Below, in pieces: positions 1 through 13,500 of a DNA stretch of 64,000 nt. Position 1 is the stretch's first letter; each line of letters starts with the position of its first letter. The notes below the pieces were generated by a model. That model was given only the letters and a program-made list of their open reading frames with translations. It ran no database searches and was not told where the DNA came from. Source of the stretch: Lanius collurio (Eukaryota > Chordata > Aves > Passeriformes > Laniidae); assembly GCA_020086605.1 (NCBI GenBank), contig JACBWW010000016.1, forward strand, positions 18,728,412 to 18,792,411, read 5' to 3'. Both the position numbers and the translations under genes were made by a program.

Positions 1-1000
1 AGCACACAGCCCTTCCACGTGCTCTCCCACCAGCGGAATTGCTCACCAACTGCTTTCTCAAATCAATTATGTTGTCTCAGCATCAAAGGAGGCAAGGCAG
101 AATAGACCAACTTTTTGTTTATGTAGGCATGCTGGCAGGTTCCAGTCATATGTTGTGCCATCTGTACTGCTAGCTTTATCCTTTATCTAATCACAACAGG
201 TAAAATGGCATCGGTGGAGCTGACTCTGTTCGCTCAGATAGGGAGGCAGCCAGAACAGGCGTTTGTTTTTTCTGCATTCTGAGGGGAAGCAGGAGATGGA
301 CACTCTTGCCCTTTTAAAACATTCAGCTTTTCAATGGATGGGCAAATTGCCCTGGTCTGCTAATGTGGGATCTGTTCAGTGCAAGGCTGAAAAGGTTCCA
401 TCCCCGGGGAAAGCATCGAACTGCTGATGAACATTTGGTGGCCTTTAGCAAAAACGAAGTGATTTCTGCCAACAGGATCCCAGCAGACTGAGAAGGACAG
501 GCTCCAAATTAGGTGGGATTGTGATGCAGGAATTTCAGGAGGCCTGTACAGAACACAAGGAGCTTGCTGACTAGCTTTGGTTTTTCCCACTCCTTTCTTA
601 TTCATATTTTTTAAAATGACAAGTGTATTGGCAAATGTCATGGCTGAATTCAGGAGAATGTGGAAACTTTCAAATGAAAAGGCTGTGTGAAGATGACCTT
701 TCATCTGACATAAAGGCTGCTGGGCTGGGTGGTTTTCTTTTAAAATTTCACAGTATTAGAACACTTGTGATTAGAGGTGCTCAAAACCACTCCAATGACA
801 TGCCTACAGGTCCTGTAGCACCAGAGTTTGTGCCCTTCTCAAAAAAAAAAAAAACAACCCCAAAACAATTTAAAGGACACTGTCTAGAAAACAACTCTCT
901 TTGCCCCAGATGGGTCACTTTTAAACCAACACTGACATTCACCTTCCCCTTTAGGTCCCCTCTCTGACTACCAGGACATATTGCTTCTTCAACCAATTTC
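1..1000. other. Sequence beyond the SPATA6 3' end, no gene seen
   Basis: No supported exon on either strand. Short open frames here have no recognisable protein. In human the neighbour on this side is SLC5A9, converging on SPATA6, but no SLC5A9 exon is recognisable. An A-run at about 841-854 is the only simple repeat. Confidence 0.5.
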
Positions 1001-1009
1001 ATTTATGTT

Positions 1010-1352
1010 GCTAAATAGATTTAGTTATTTAATAAGAACTGGCTGCAGCTGAAACCTGAGTTGATGTCAGACAGGAATGTCCAGCAGACCTATTAGTCTT
1101 CAATTGACTCTATGTTCAGAGCCTCAAAGGAGAGACATCATATTGTTTAACTGTGGAGGGGATGTTTTGTTAGGGAGTTTTTGTTTCTGCTTTTAGAGGT
1201 GAATGTTAATCATTTCCTTTTGTCAAACCCCCATTTCTTCAAAACCCTGCCCAACCATAAGGACACCTTACAAAATAGAGTACAAATATTGTTATATAAA
1301 AATAGGCTTAGTTACAAATACTGTACACTGTGTGTTTTCAGGTGAGTTGCTT
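1010..1352 (-). other. SPATA6: Likely SPATA6 3' UTR
   Basis: Sequence after the stop codon is AT-rich and non-coding. The first poly(A) signal variant on the minus strand is ATTAAA at 1028-1033, about 320 bases beyond the stop. Cleavage near 1000-1015 would give a UTR of about 340 bases. A longer UTR is possible, since no canonical AATAAA was found between the stop and the window edge. Confidence 0.45.
1028..1033 (-). terminator. Candidate poly(A) signal ATTAAA for SPATA6
   Basis: ATTAAA on the minus strand, the commonest variant of the polyadenylation hexamer, lies at a plausible distance beyond the SPATA6 stop. Cleavage has not been observed, only inferred from position. Confidence 0.35.
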
Positions 1353-1533
1353 TCAGGAACGTGTTTCTTGGTCTGAAACAGCACCAGCAGCTTTTTCGTA
1401 CATGTTTCTATATATTTTTCCAAGACTCTCCTCCAAGATTGCTCTGTGAGGCTTCTCTTTGTACACAGCTGCAGGAGCAGACCAACATTCACCATTACCC
1501 AAGTGAACAGGAGTGTTCTGCTGCACTGGAGAA
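1353..1533 (-). CDS. SPATA6: SPATA6 coding exon 13 with stop codon (residues 408-467)
   Basis: Acceptor CTCTGACAG, 181 bases ending at TGA. It encodes the conserved C-terminal box: GNGECWSAPAAVYKEKPHRA then ILEESLGKIYRNMYEKA, finishing SDQETRS. The mammalian protein has DGEYWSNRAASYKGKSHRPIFENSMDKMYRNLYKKA in the same place and then a similar serine-rich tail. Confidence 0.95.
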
Positions 1534-4500
1534 CTGTCAGAGGAAAGAAGATAGGAAACAATGATCAAATCTAGATGTGGAAGAGGAATCAGCCACACAA
1601 AACCAGCAGAAATACCAATGTAGAGCTGCTAAGCACAGATTACCTTCCACAAACCAAAATAAAAACTGCACTCCAGCTACTTTTAAGAAATGGGAACCCC
1701 CCCCCATGTTATTCATTCACACAAATCCTCCCCCACTTATCTGAGTACACTTCATAATGCTCCCCAAACAGAATTAATTTTCAGAGAACCTGCAGTAATT
1801 CTGCTGTATTTTTGCAGGCTGTGTCAGTAGGCAAGAGCAACACAGTAGGATTTTCCTGTCCTTTGAAGGTGAAATTGTAACCACAAGCAGCTATTTCAAT
1901 ATGAAGACAATCTATCAGGGGGATATTAAATTACTCTGGTTGCAGCTGCAAAGTGCTCTATCGGAAACATCTTGGATTAAGTTTTTGACCAAATACATTT
2001 TGATATAGTGGCAATCCAGGGTTCCTTCCCACCCCATCTTCTGTGTCACTGTTTTAATACTAAACACAAACACAGGCACATCTTTCAGTTGCTTTGAGAA
2101 ATTATTTCCTAGATCTATGAAGTGAAATTTGTACTCTGAAAATCATTACAAAACACTGCCAAGTCTCAATAGTTTATATCTAAACATCATGAATATTTGC
2201 TTCCTCTTGATGCTTTCAAAACAAAGGTTTGTGTCATATAATTAAATGAGCAATTTCCCTGTAATAAAGCATGAAATAAGAAGCTCAAAAATGATCAGAA
2301 AAAAATTACAACCGAGGTGACATTTTTCACATCTGCTCAGAGATTTAGGCACTTAAGACACTTAAAAATTAGGACTGAGTTATCTCCAGCCTTTTGCAAA
2401 TGTTCTCAGACTGGGAAATGAAACTGGAAATGTGAAGCTTTACAGTTTCTTATGTACATGTAATTTATTAATGATAGCATCTTCTGTGATCAAACCAGTA
2501 CTTAAAACTTCATCCTCTAGTTAATATCAGGCAACATGTGACAAAATTGAAAGAAAGCTTACATCAAATCCATGAGTATATTTATCCAGCTGCATCAAAA
2601 CACAAGGTTTTCACTTAAAGAACAGAAAAGGGGAAGAAGGGGAAGATGTAGGATTCATTTTCTAAATTGACACCCCCAGCTTCCGCTGCCCCATGGAAAA
2701 CAAAAGAAGGAACAGCTTTTGCTTTTAGATTTCTTACATTCAAATATTAAGGTGATGCCAACCTACACCAAATAAAACAAGACCTCTTGTGTGGCTCCAA
2801 TATTAAAAAGAGAGGAAGGCCACTTTCACACTCATTCAAAAGGCTCCATCATTTGAAGTCAGTCAATGGCACAGAGCAAATTTAAACCTGTTTGCCATCC
2901 TGAGTTAACCGTGCTTCACAGTTTGGACACCAAGAAACCAGCCTACCAGACAAAATCAATGAGAAGTTATACAGGTTTGTGTCAAATGCAGACAAGTCAA
3001 TACCCTGGGGACTCATCAACAACTGCAGTTCTACTTTCTCCTTCCTGCAGTTCATGGTACCTCACTTCTGATGGTGAATTCTCAGCCCAACAAGCAGGCA
3101 CAGCACTTGTAACTACACAACAAACAGCTCTGACACTCTTTTCCTTGGAATCCATTTCCAGCAGAAGCCTTGTGCATGCCTTGTCTTCTCCTAAAAGCTG
3201 AACTTACCTAGAGACACTCAAAATCCAACCACTTTAATTGCAATAAAGACTCGAAACCCAATAGTAACAAGTTCCTTATTCTGGTACTGACAAAGACTTA
3301 TATAAAAGGACATAAACTTAATTTTCCCTTCTCTTTCTGGAGAGGTGTGTGTTTGTATTTCCATTAGCCAGCTCTTGTACATGAGACACCTGGACAAAGC
3401 TACAGCAAGTTAGGGAAGAGTCCCTCTCTTGTCTCAACTGGAAATCAGCTGACAACTTGAGCTAAGCAATCTGGGAATTACACTCACAAATCATATTAAC
3501 AGCAGGATTTCTGCACGCAACTCCCTGCTCTGAAATACCTGTCATATGCTTTTGTTCCCTCATACATCTCCTTTAAGAGTCCCAGAAGTTCTTCTCTGAG
3601 TGAATCATATACTAAATATTTCACAAAACACAGACCTTTTCCTTGCTCCCAGTGGTTTTCAATCATCCATCTACTTTACTGCCAGCATTTGGTCGACAGT
3701 ACCCTGTCCTTCCATGAACTCTGTCTCTGTCCTTGTATCCCATTTATAGCACTGTGGCAAACACTCAGCAATCTGGCTGTCCTCGAGTCCTTTATGTCTC
3801 ACCCCCTGTGCTGGCAGCCTCTAAACCCAAGGAGCAGTCCTTTCCCAACTTGTGTGCCACATTTCATATCCCATCACTTCAGGATTCTCAAGTATTAGGG
3901 TTTGTTTTTCATTTTTTTTCTTGGTCTGCAGTTTCAGCACAAATCTCAAAGTCCCAAAGCTGCCTCAAAACAAAAACTTGCACTTCTCTCCCACAAACAC
4001 ATTCCCCACAATTTAATTGCCCCAGCTGTCAGGACAAAGGATAAGGGAGCAGAAAGGCTACACAGAATCCAGGAGAGAGTGCAGGTACTGGAGACACAAA
4101 TCCAGCAGCAACTTCACAACTGTACGGAAACCAGAGTAACCCCTTGCACAGAGGTGATTCCAAATCACAGGAATTAAAAAAAAAAAAAAAAAAAAGCCAG
4201 CAAATCATAAATGAACTTTTTAGAGCTAACAAATTTCAAGTAAAAGTTAGCTATGGTACCCATATTAAAATATCCTCCTTTCAGGGCAGAGGTGATTTGG
4301 GATGCCTTTGTTAGCACACAGTGTGCCACGTTTAATTATCAAAATAAACCCTTTTCTTTTCTAATGGCAACACCTCTCAAATACAGCACCACCACTTCTC
4401 CCTTAATATAAAGAAAACCAGAAAAGCCATAGAAGCCTAAAATAAGAATTAGTATCTTTCCTCCAATAGGTACCCAAAACATTGTACAAAATACTGTGTG

Positions 4501-7500
4501 CATACACAGCAAACATCAATATTGCTAACTTCTACTACAGAAGTCATCAAAATCAATCCAATCGGTATCTTACAAGTAAATAATTCAAATTAAACTCTGG
4601 TCATGTATGTGAGGAGTACACAGAGTAATTAATCTACCCAAACCAGGCTTTTAAGATCTCAGGTTCCCAAGAGAGCTTCTGAAATATGGCATGCTGAATC
4701 CCTAAACTATACCATAGAAATCTGCTGTAGTTTTGGGAAAATGCTTCTCTTTTCTAAATATCTGTTTCTAAAAAAAAAAGGAACAAACAAAAAATCCAGC
4801 CTGAAACCATATTACTAAAGAAATTTATTTCTGCACTCCTATAGTTTTAAGAAAAAAAAATTGATTATTTTAAAAGTGACATTTGCTCTCTGGTTGACAA
4901 ATTCCAAAAACTTCTGCCCAAGAATAATTTTTATAGCCAAGTCCAGTTCCAAACCCAGTGTCTTATGAAGACTATACTGACCCAGTGCCAAACAACATCA
5001 AAGGCATAATTATATTTTACTGTATTTTGCTTTTAGGTGAGGAAGCTTAGTATGAGTAACACCTCCAGAAACCTTTTCCCTGTGCAATATAGGACAAAGC
5101 TCAAAATGGGAAGAGAAATTCTTAGCTAAATTTACAAGGCAATATTGAGTATGGATGTTTTGTCTTGGTCAGAGAAAAACTCCATACCTGCTCCGCAGCT
5201 CACTCAGGGTTAAGGGCCTGTTATCTGAAGGTTCTCTTGTCTGAGGCACTTCATCCTAAAAAAAACCCAGAAATCAAATTCTCATTACCTTGGTTTCTGA
5301 TTACAATGATCTCATTTCAAAAATACTTTCTTTCCATTTAGAGGACTATTAAAATGCTTACATTTCTTGGGGGGAAAAAGGGACAAAGTGTAATGAGCCA
5401 AATGCCACTTATGAACACTTTTAATTAAGTTCAGTACAATTCAGCTAATAATTTTCAGGTAATAAACTGGAACGAATTTCTAGACAGTGTAGATCTAGGA
5501 ACTATGCAGACAGAAGAAGCTTCAATAATCCCCAACAAACACACTGGCAAAATGCTATGAAACCTACTGCTTACTGCTTTTGTGTTTCTTGCAGAAAAGG
5601 GGAAAAAGAATCTAAAATTTATGACGTTATTCATTCCATGTGTTTTACCAGGCAGAAGCATTTCACACATTTGAATCCTTCAATTTCATATCCAAGGTTG
5701 CGTACATGCTCACTGAACTTCTAAAAAAATCTGATCCACTTAATGACCCTTAAGTCAGGTATTCTCAGTTGTTAGAATGTAGTTTTACCTTCCAAATGCT
5801 ATCTAGACATTAATTAACCCAAATTTGCCCTCTTACGGAAGAAAGAAACAAAAGACTTGTGTGGAGGGAGCCAGTTGCTCACCTGAGATGGGATGGTAGA
5901 AATTCCAGCACACACAATCATGTTCACTCTACTCTGAAGAGCAAAGACCCTACTTAAGGGCTGATATTAAGTGATGCTTTCAGCACAAGTCAATTGCTGT
6001 AAGGATTAGTAAACAAAGTCATCTTTCATGCTATAGGAGAAATAATTGGAAAAAAAGACTGCAGTAAAAATAATCACACTTGTTGGTAACACAGAACTGG
6101 GAGAAAAGACAATAAATATAGTAGTAGATGGCAATAAGATGCAGAGCAAGCTGAACAGCAGCATATGGATGAGGAAAAACCTGAGAGGATTTATAGTGGT
6201 GAAATACAAGGTAATAAGTGTGTTTGTAAACAGGAAAGCTCTCTTCCTTCAGCAGTCACAGACTACAAAGCACTGAAGAGGAAAGGGGGGTACAGTGGTA
6301 AATAAAACTCTGCAGCGTTTGCCAGAGGCACATTATGTTCTGGAAAGCAAAAAAAAAAAAGATGGAAACATTACAATACTGACAGAATGTCACAGCACAG
6401 TGGACACCCCAAGGAATCTGCAGCAGAGCTCCAGCCACACTATTTTTGCAGAGTATTATGAAAATGAAATTTTGGAAGACACGGTTGGATGCTTCTGGGG
6501 ATGGTTATCTAGCATTAGGCTCTTTGGAATGAAACAGAGTAAGAGATACTTTTTAACCTTTCAAAGTTTGAAGAGGATCTAGATTGGAGCCAGAATCTGC
6601 TCACCACATTGCCATTGCACTTGTTTTATTACACCCTCACTTTCAAGTTGACCCATTTACCTCAGCCATCCACTGTGAAACAGCACAGCCTAGATTTTGG
6701 GCTTTGTGGGGAAGCACAACCAATCCTGGTGTATTTTACAGCACTCACTGCACAGAGAACTGATATTTTTTCTTTTGTTAATCAGGTCAGCTGCTGTGTG
6801 CACAGCTTTCACAACCCAGCTCTACACAACTATCCAACACCACAAGACTTCTCTGTAGCATCCTTCCCTTCCTTTTGCTCATTGGAAGGAAATGGAGTGA
6901 GAAAAATGGTCCTTTGCCAGCACTGCTCTGACCAGATTGATAATTAAATGTCCAATACCCTAACAGCTGGATTTTTTAGGGCAGAAGCACAAGGTTTTCC
7001 AACAGAAGAGGGAAAAGTATCATCTCTGCTTATTAATCCCTGTGAGGATTCAGCAAGTGCTTGATCCTGGAAGTGACAAGGTACAATGAGAGAAAGCCAA
7101 CAGAAAGTCCCACAATTCAAGAATTCCATCACAATGTTTGCAGAGTCTTTTTGACTGCATGGAGAGACCATGCAACCAATCATCCAGCTCTCCTTATCAT
7201 AAATTCATGGTCTACTGTTCAAGGAAAGCAGCCAAGAACCACTGGAGATAGTTCAGGCTGTGCAAGCTTTCATTAAATGTAGGTGCTGGACCGACAGGAA
7301 ATTCAGTTTGTTACCTTAAGTTCATTGAAACATCAGGAAAGCATTTGATGTGATTTGTACCTATTCTGAGTGGCTGAAACACAGAAAAATGTCATGGGCA
7401 TCTTCTATTTGAGAGGCATCAGCTCACAAAATCATAACATTCACATACAAACTCAGGGAGGTACAGCATGAACTAGATCAAACAAAATTAGATCTTAGTA

Positions 7501-10500
7501 TGCAAGAGAAAAGGTTTTTCTGAGTTTAAAGTAAAAACCACAACTAAGCTAGAAATGAAGATTGAACAGAAACAAGAAAATAACCAGATTACGTGAGAAT
7601 GAGGTGAGACAATGAGTCGCCCAACTTGGCTACATTTTGGAACATAAATTAATAGATAGATAAATAAACAAATGAATGAATAAGTAAGAACTTCAGAGTG
7701 AAGACAGATGTTCTTCAACCCATCTTGCAGCAGTGGATCAAGACAACAAGCATCACTTCTGCCATGGGTTTCCTGTAGCCAGTGGAGTCCCCCCATCCTG
7801 GCCAGCACAGCAGTGCTGCCCCTGCTCTTGGGGAATGTGAGGGGGGGACATCAGGGCTCCCACACTTTTTATCCCACTTCCCACTGATACAGGGAACTAC
7901 AGCCAAGGGGAAAGCTGGACAGCTGGGAACAGCAGCAACTTAAAACTGCACCAACATTCAAAAGCAGATTTCTGTCAACATTCCATTTTCTAAGTGAGAA
8001 ACTGAAGCAAAAAAAGCTGCTTTTCTCCACTTTGGGAGACTTGTGTTTCTTCTAACCCATCAATAACATTTCTGAGTTAGACTGCCAGAGCTCCTAATCA
8101 TTTTATATCATAATCATCATTATGATCATTATATCATAATCATCTCTCATCCTTACATCCTTTTTATCCTACCTTTCTTTTGCTTCACCTCATACTCAAG
8201 ACTGTAAATTCTTTGCAGATGAACAATCTTCTTTTTCAGTTGGTACAATGCTCTGGCATTTTTTGACAAACTGTGCTTCTCAAAATTACAATAGGAAAAA
8301 ATTTTGTCTGTCTAAAATCAAACCTCAAAATTTCATCAAGGGTAAAATATTCTGTTCCCAGGTGTAATCTCATTAGACAAAGAGCTCTGTTCACGGAAAG
8401 CCAGGTAATTAAGGGAAAAAATCCACACATCTGAAGAATAATATTAGCTCTAGAAACAGCTGGATACATGCAGCTGCTGATGTGCAGCTGCACAACATGT
8501 TAAGCCTTGGTGTTCTACACATCTGTAACATTTTTTGCTTAAATTGGAAGTGGAGAATCAGGATATAAAAAACCCCACACCCCAGCATAATTGTCCCCAA
8601 TAAGCCTGTACCACTTGCCCATAAAGGCTAAAGTTAAGGAGGCATCTGAAATCAGTGTGAAACAGCTGAGCTCACACACCAATTCCATATTTCTACAATC
8701 AAGGCTGTCTCAAAGGACAATATTGTAATAAATCCCAGACTGTAGGCACATTTCTCTTTTTCAGCCATTTTGGAGAAGAGAAAGGATTTAATTTGCAGTC
8801 AAACTTACAAATATCAGGTGCTGTCTAGCACTGTGTGTCCTTAAAATATTTTTCACTCTTTTATGTATCTCATCTCCATTTGCTGGTGAAGGCCAACCAA
8901 TGCTAAATCTGCAAGAAGAAAAGGAAAAACAAAGTGAAGAAATATTTTCTTGTTGAAAAGCTCATTGGTTCAGATTTCTTTTTCCTTTTAATTATGAAGC
9001 ATGCATCACTTCCTTCTATTTGGAACATACACAATGTTCAGATTTGATTCTTTTTCTCCTCTGGGGTACAAGTAAAGGAACATTTCAGGGCAGTGTGTAA
9101 ACAGTGTGCAGCCACAATACCAAGAGAAGATGCAAAACACAGAAAATGTTGATGATTTTGTAACTTGAGTAATATTTCTGTAATGTTTGTGTGGCTCCTA
9201 AACAATAGAAAAGCTATACTATTCTCAGTGACCAGGTTTCAGTTGCCTCTCTTTAAAGGAACTATTGCACACATGAAGTTCTTTTCCCTGGAATAAATCA
9301 AAAAGAAGGTAACCCCAATGCATCCAAATTGGAAAACACAGGGAGCTAAAAACCTGCAAATTCAGTCTTTATCTCACAAGAAGAACTGCATTTTATGTTG
9401 GGTTTTTTGTTTTTTTCTGTATTAAAAACTAGGTAGCTTTCTTGGTATGAGTAACTTAAAACAAACAGCTAGTTTTGAATTTTACCCTTTTATGTTTTGG
9501 ATCACATTTTTTTCTACTTTGCTAAAAAAGCCCCCATCCTTCCAGCAAGTTCAGAAGCTGGCAGAAATTTCATATCAATAGTTATTCTCGCTCTCTTAAG
9601 GGAGGCAACTAAGATTTAAGAATGGGATTGTTTACATGCCAACCACATGTTGTAACATTAAAAAAATATATTTTTCTTTTAAAGAGACATCAATAGAAGG
9701 GAAGAATAATTGAGGGAAAGATATGAAATGCTTCCTTCTATAAGCTCATCACACTGGAAAGAAACAGAGCACCAAATCAAGATTGTGCATCTTCATTTCA
9801 ATGTTTCCTAAGCCCTGAGAGGCTGACTTTGCCCCAAGAAAATCAAAACTCATGATGTGGTACCATGCTAATGTGACCACGGGTCACTGGGCAAGCTGTG
9901 AGCTGGCAAAGCAGGCACTGCAATCCGAGCTGCTGAAGAGCAGCCAACAGCAGCACGGAGCTGCCATTCCCTGGCTGCATTAGGAGCACCAGGAACACTG
10001 ACATGCTTTGGGAGCTTCCCAAATTTGAGGCAGTGGAGAAACAGCATGGCTCTGAACCCCTGAGATTCCCCAGTTTGCTCTGTACAGCGACTGGGACTGC
10101 CAGCTCTTCTGCCCTCCTCTCTCCAGTCTATCACATTCCCCTGCATTTTTATCCAGTCTATCACTCTCAAATCCCCAGTCTGATCGTGCCTGGCTCAGTT
10201 CACCTTCACCAAACCTCCAGAAATCTCAATACAGCTGAAGAACTGCCCAGCTCCTTCCAAAAAGAACAAACTGAGTACGCAGAGAAAGCTTCAGTACAAA
10301 ACAAGCAGCCTGTCAATGTTAAAATTAATGGAAGCAGGATCCTGAAAATGGGAAGTGCGACATTACCTTGAAGGTTGCAGGCAGGGCATGGAGTTCTTTG
10401 CAATCTTTTGGATCATTCCTTTTATTACCAGAGACAGAGACTGAAATATAACTAGAAAGTGGCCAGCTCTCTTTTGAGTAATCTTCTATTTTCTTTTATC

Positions 10501-13500
10501 TAAGCAACTTATTGGGACTCACTTATTGTTGCTTATATTTCCAAAATATCTCTCTTGGTTCTAAAAAGCTCCAGTATTTTCAGCCTATTTATGGGTTTCT
10601 TTAAATCAATTCATCTACTTGAGAATGCTTCTATTTTTCTTTAAGAAAGGGTGCCAAGAAATGACACAATATTGGAAGTATATAGCATACAATCTATAGG
10701 GGGGTGTATTTCCATATTTCTAAAATGATTTTATCGTTGTATATTCTTGCATCATCACAAGCAGGAATTTTCACCAAGTTGGCTCTAACATTCATATTGC
10801 TATCCTGAGAATTTTACAATTAATTCCAAAGCCAAGAGCATGTATGGCAAATTCACACTGTACAATACTAGAGTCCAGCAATCTGCTGCACTAAAAGATC
10901 TCACGTAACTTCTAAGAGAAAGTAAAACAGTTTGTGAATTTTGTTAGGGGAGAAAAGCAGTGCCTTTAAAGAAACAGAAGTCTGAGTCCCTTAAGCAGGA
11001 AGGAATGTTCATTTCCCTAATGCAGTCAAATCCCATTTGATGTACTGCATTACAATGCATGTGCTCTATCATCAGCTGCGTTATGAAAAAAACACTTTGT
11101 TTTTTTAAAAGAAGAGAGGCAAGGGAAAGGGGCTGCAGTGGCACTATCATCTTATGGCTTCCCATCAGAATTTACAACATTTACTGATATGAAAGGACCT
11201 CTGAAATGCACGTTTAAAAATCTGCATCTAGATGCAGTAAGAGTGAGTCATTTCCCATTTGACAAATAAAAGATAGAGCCATGAAGTCATGGCATTTTCT
11301 CTTATTTTTACAGCAGCTGCTGTTCTTCCAACACTCAGGTTGCTTGCTCTGAGAAGCTGGAATAGATTGCCTTTGGGAAATAAATTTTATGAAATTCATA
11401 TGTAAGATTTCAGATCATTGTTATTAATCGTAAATTTACAAATATACTTGGAGATAAATGTATTTACTTTTGGGAAAAAAAAAGAAAACCCATCTCGCTA
11501 TTGTACTCAGTTAGAAAATACATAGCTATGTCTGCAAGAAGAAGATTTAAGTACTTAATTCGAGAACTATTAAATTCTTTCTCCCGGTGATTTTATGGAT
11601 CAATCCACTAGTGTGCGCTGTGGTACAACAAATGTTGGCCACTCACACCGATCCCAAACTTCATTTACCGAAAAAGAAAAAAAAAAAAAAAATCAAAACC
11701 TTACATGTGATTAAAAATAGTATCACCTTCTTTTTAATTAGCTTTTCTAGTATTTTATTGTCTAATTTTAGCAACAACTATAGAGTTTAATCCACGTTTA
11801 AAGAATAATGTTAATATTTACCAACCGAAACGCAAACTAAAATAAAATCGTGCCTGAAACACAAACTAAAATAAAATCATGCCTGAAATGTAACGACTAT
11901 AATCTGATGTGAAACCTTTATATGATATCCTTACTCTCCAACTGGAAATACTTTATAAAACAAGCTTTACAGCACAGCTTCTTGGAGTATAAATAAAGGG
12001 ATTCAATTTGCCCAAAACCACCAATAACAACTCTTTAAAATGACCAGCCACTTATTTATGTGATTAGGGTGTCACTATCCTACTGCAGTGTTCAAAGGAA
12101 AGTCATTTCATTTCAATGACTGTTTGTCCTGATAAACGAAATAAACTCCTACAGCTGTATTCTTTGTCATACTTTCAATTTTCCCTGTGACTTGCAAACA
12201 TTTTGCAGTTACATCAGTTTAAATTGTTTATTGATTCCAATAGATTGTATAAACACTTTGGAAATATAGCTCAGTGACCTAGAAAAAGCCAGATCAATCA
12301 GAGAACTTTTCAAGATTAATTTCAAAGATGTTGTGTTGAGTCCGATCAAGGAAACAGAGCCATTTTCCCTTGTAATGTGACTAAAAGACATTTATTTTCT
12401 TTTATGAGATAAGGACTTTTTTTAAGGTCATACAGACAACATCTACCTTGGTAAAAAAAAAAAAAAAAAAGAAGCAAAACAGTGTCGATTTTGTACTAAA
12501 GATTATTTTCATGTATAATTTTATCCATTAGGATGAAATACTCCATTAGAAATGCAAACAGGATACATCCTCCCATGTACTCTACTCAAACAGCAGCTTG
12601 CAAACTTGAGAGCTGCACTAAATAGGAATTTTTAAATGTCAGACAATCCAATCATCCACTTGCACATAGCAAAAACATTAACACCACATTGCAGCAGGAG
12701 ATATTAATACAGTTCACAGCAGCAGCAGGGATGCCAGAGCCTTGTGCAGAACGGTTGCAGTGGCTCTCGGGACCCCTGCCCCCACCATGGCACCTCCCCA
12801 CCTCGGCAGCAATTCCGTGCATGTGGCCTCCACCAGAATTCATCAGCTTCAAAGACACAGACCTCATGCTGAGCAAAACCACATACAAGGACAAACTACC
12901 AGAGGAGAGAAATCAATGAAGCCCTGTAGTACCAGATTCACAACTGCAGAGAACGCTACTGTAATTGGGGGAAAGAGGGAGTAAGAACACTTAAAGCTGA
13001 GTATAACCTGAAAAAAAACACAACCTGCAAGAACTCACACGTGGAAGAGGAGACAACCAAACCAAAAATATTTAACTCTGAAATAAATTAAGCCACCTCA
13101 CGTATTTTATATCTGTGCAGGTATTTATTCAGCATTCATGGCAAGGAAGGAAGCTGCTTTATTCTCATTTAAAAGGACACGAGTGGTAATTCAGTAGGAC
13201 AAGCTTAGCTTGCAGTGCATACTGGTCTGTAAGGAGGCACAATAGAAAAGCTGGGCTCCACTTCAGGGTTTTCCTGGTCTATTTAATCAAGGACTCAGTT
13301 TTGGTTTGCTTTTTCTTAAAGTGACCGATGGCTGTGCTGCAGCTCTGAAGTGTTTTAGAGGCTCTGTTTGTACATAGCAGCCTGAATTGTAATGAAGTTA
13401 CACCACCACAACCCCCCTACATTCTCACAATGCTGCAAGTGGAGGAGGGTGGCTGCTTTCACAGTGGCACAATACTACTACAAAGCAGAAACAACTACAC

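Noticed and set aside
4176..4195. Poly(A) run as the tail of a processed retrocopy
   Set aside because: No coding or SINE-like sequence upstream and no flanking target-site duplication seen.
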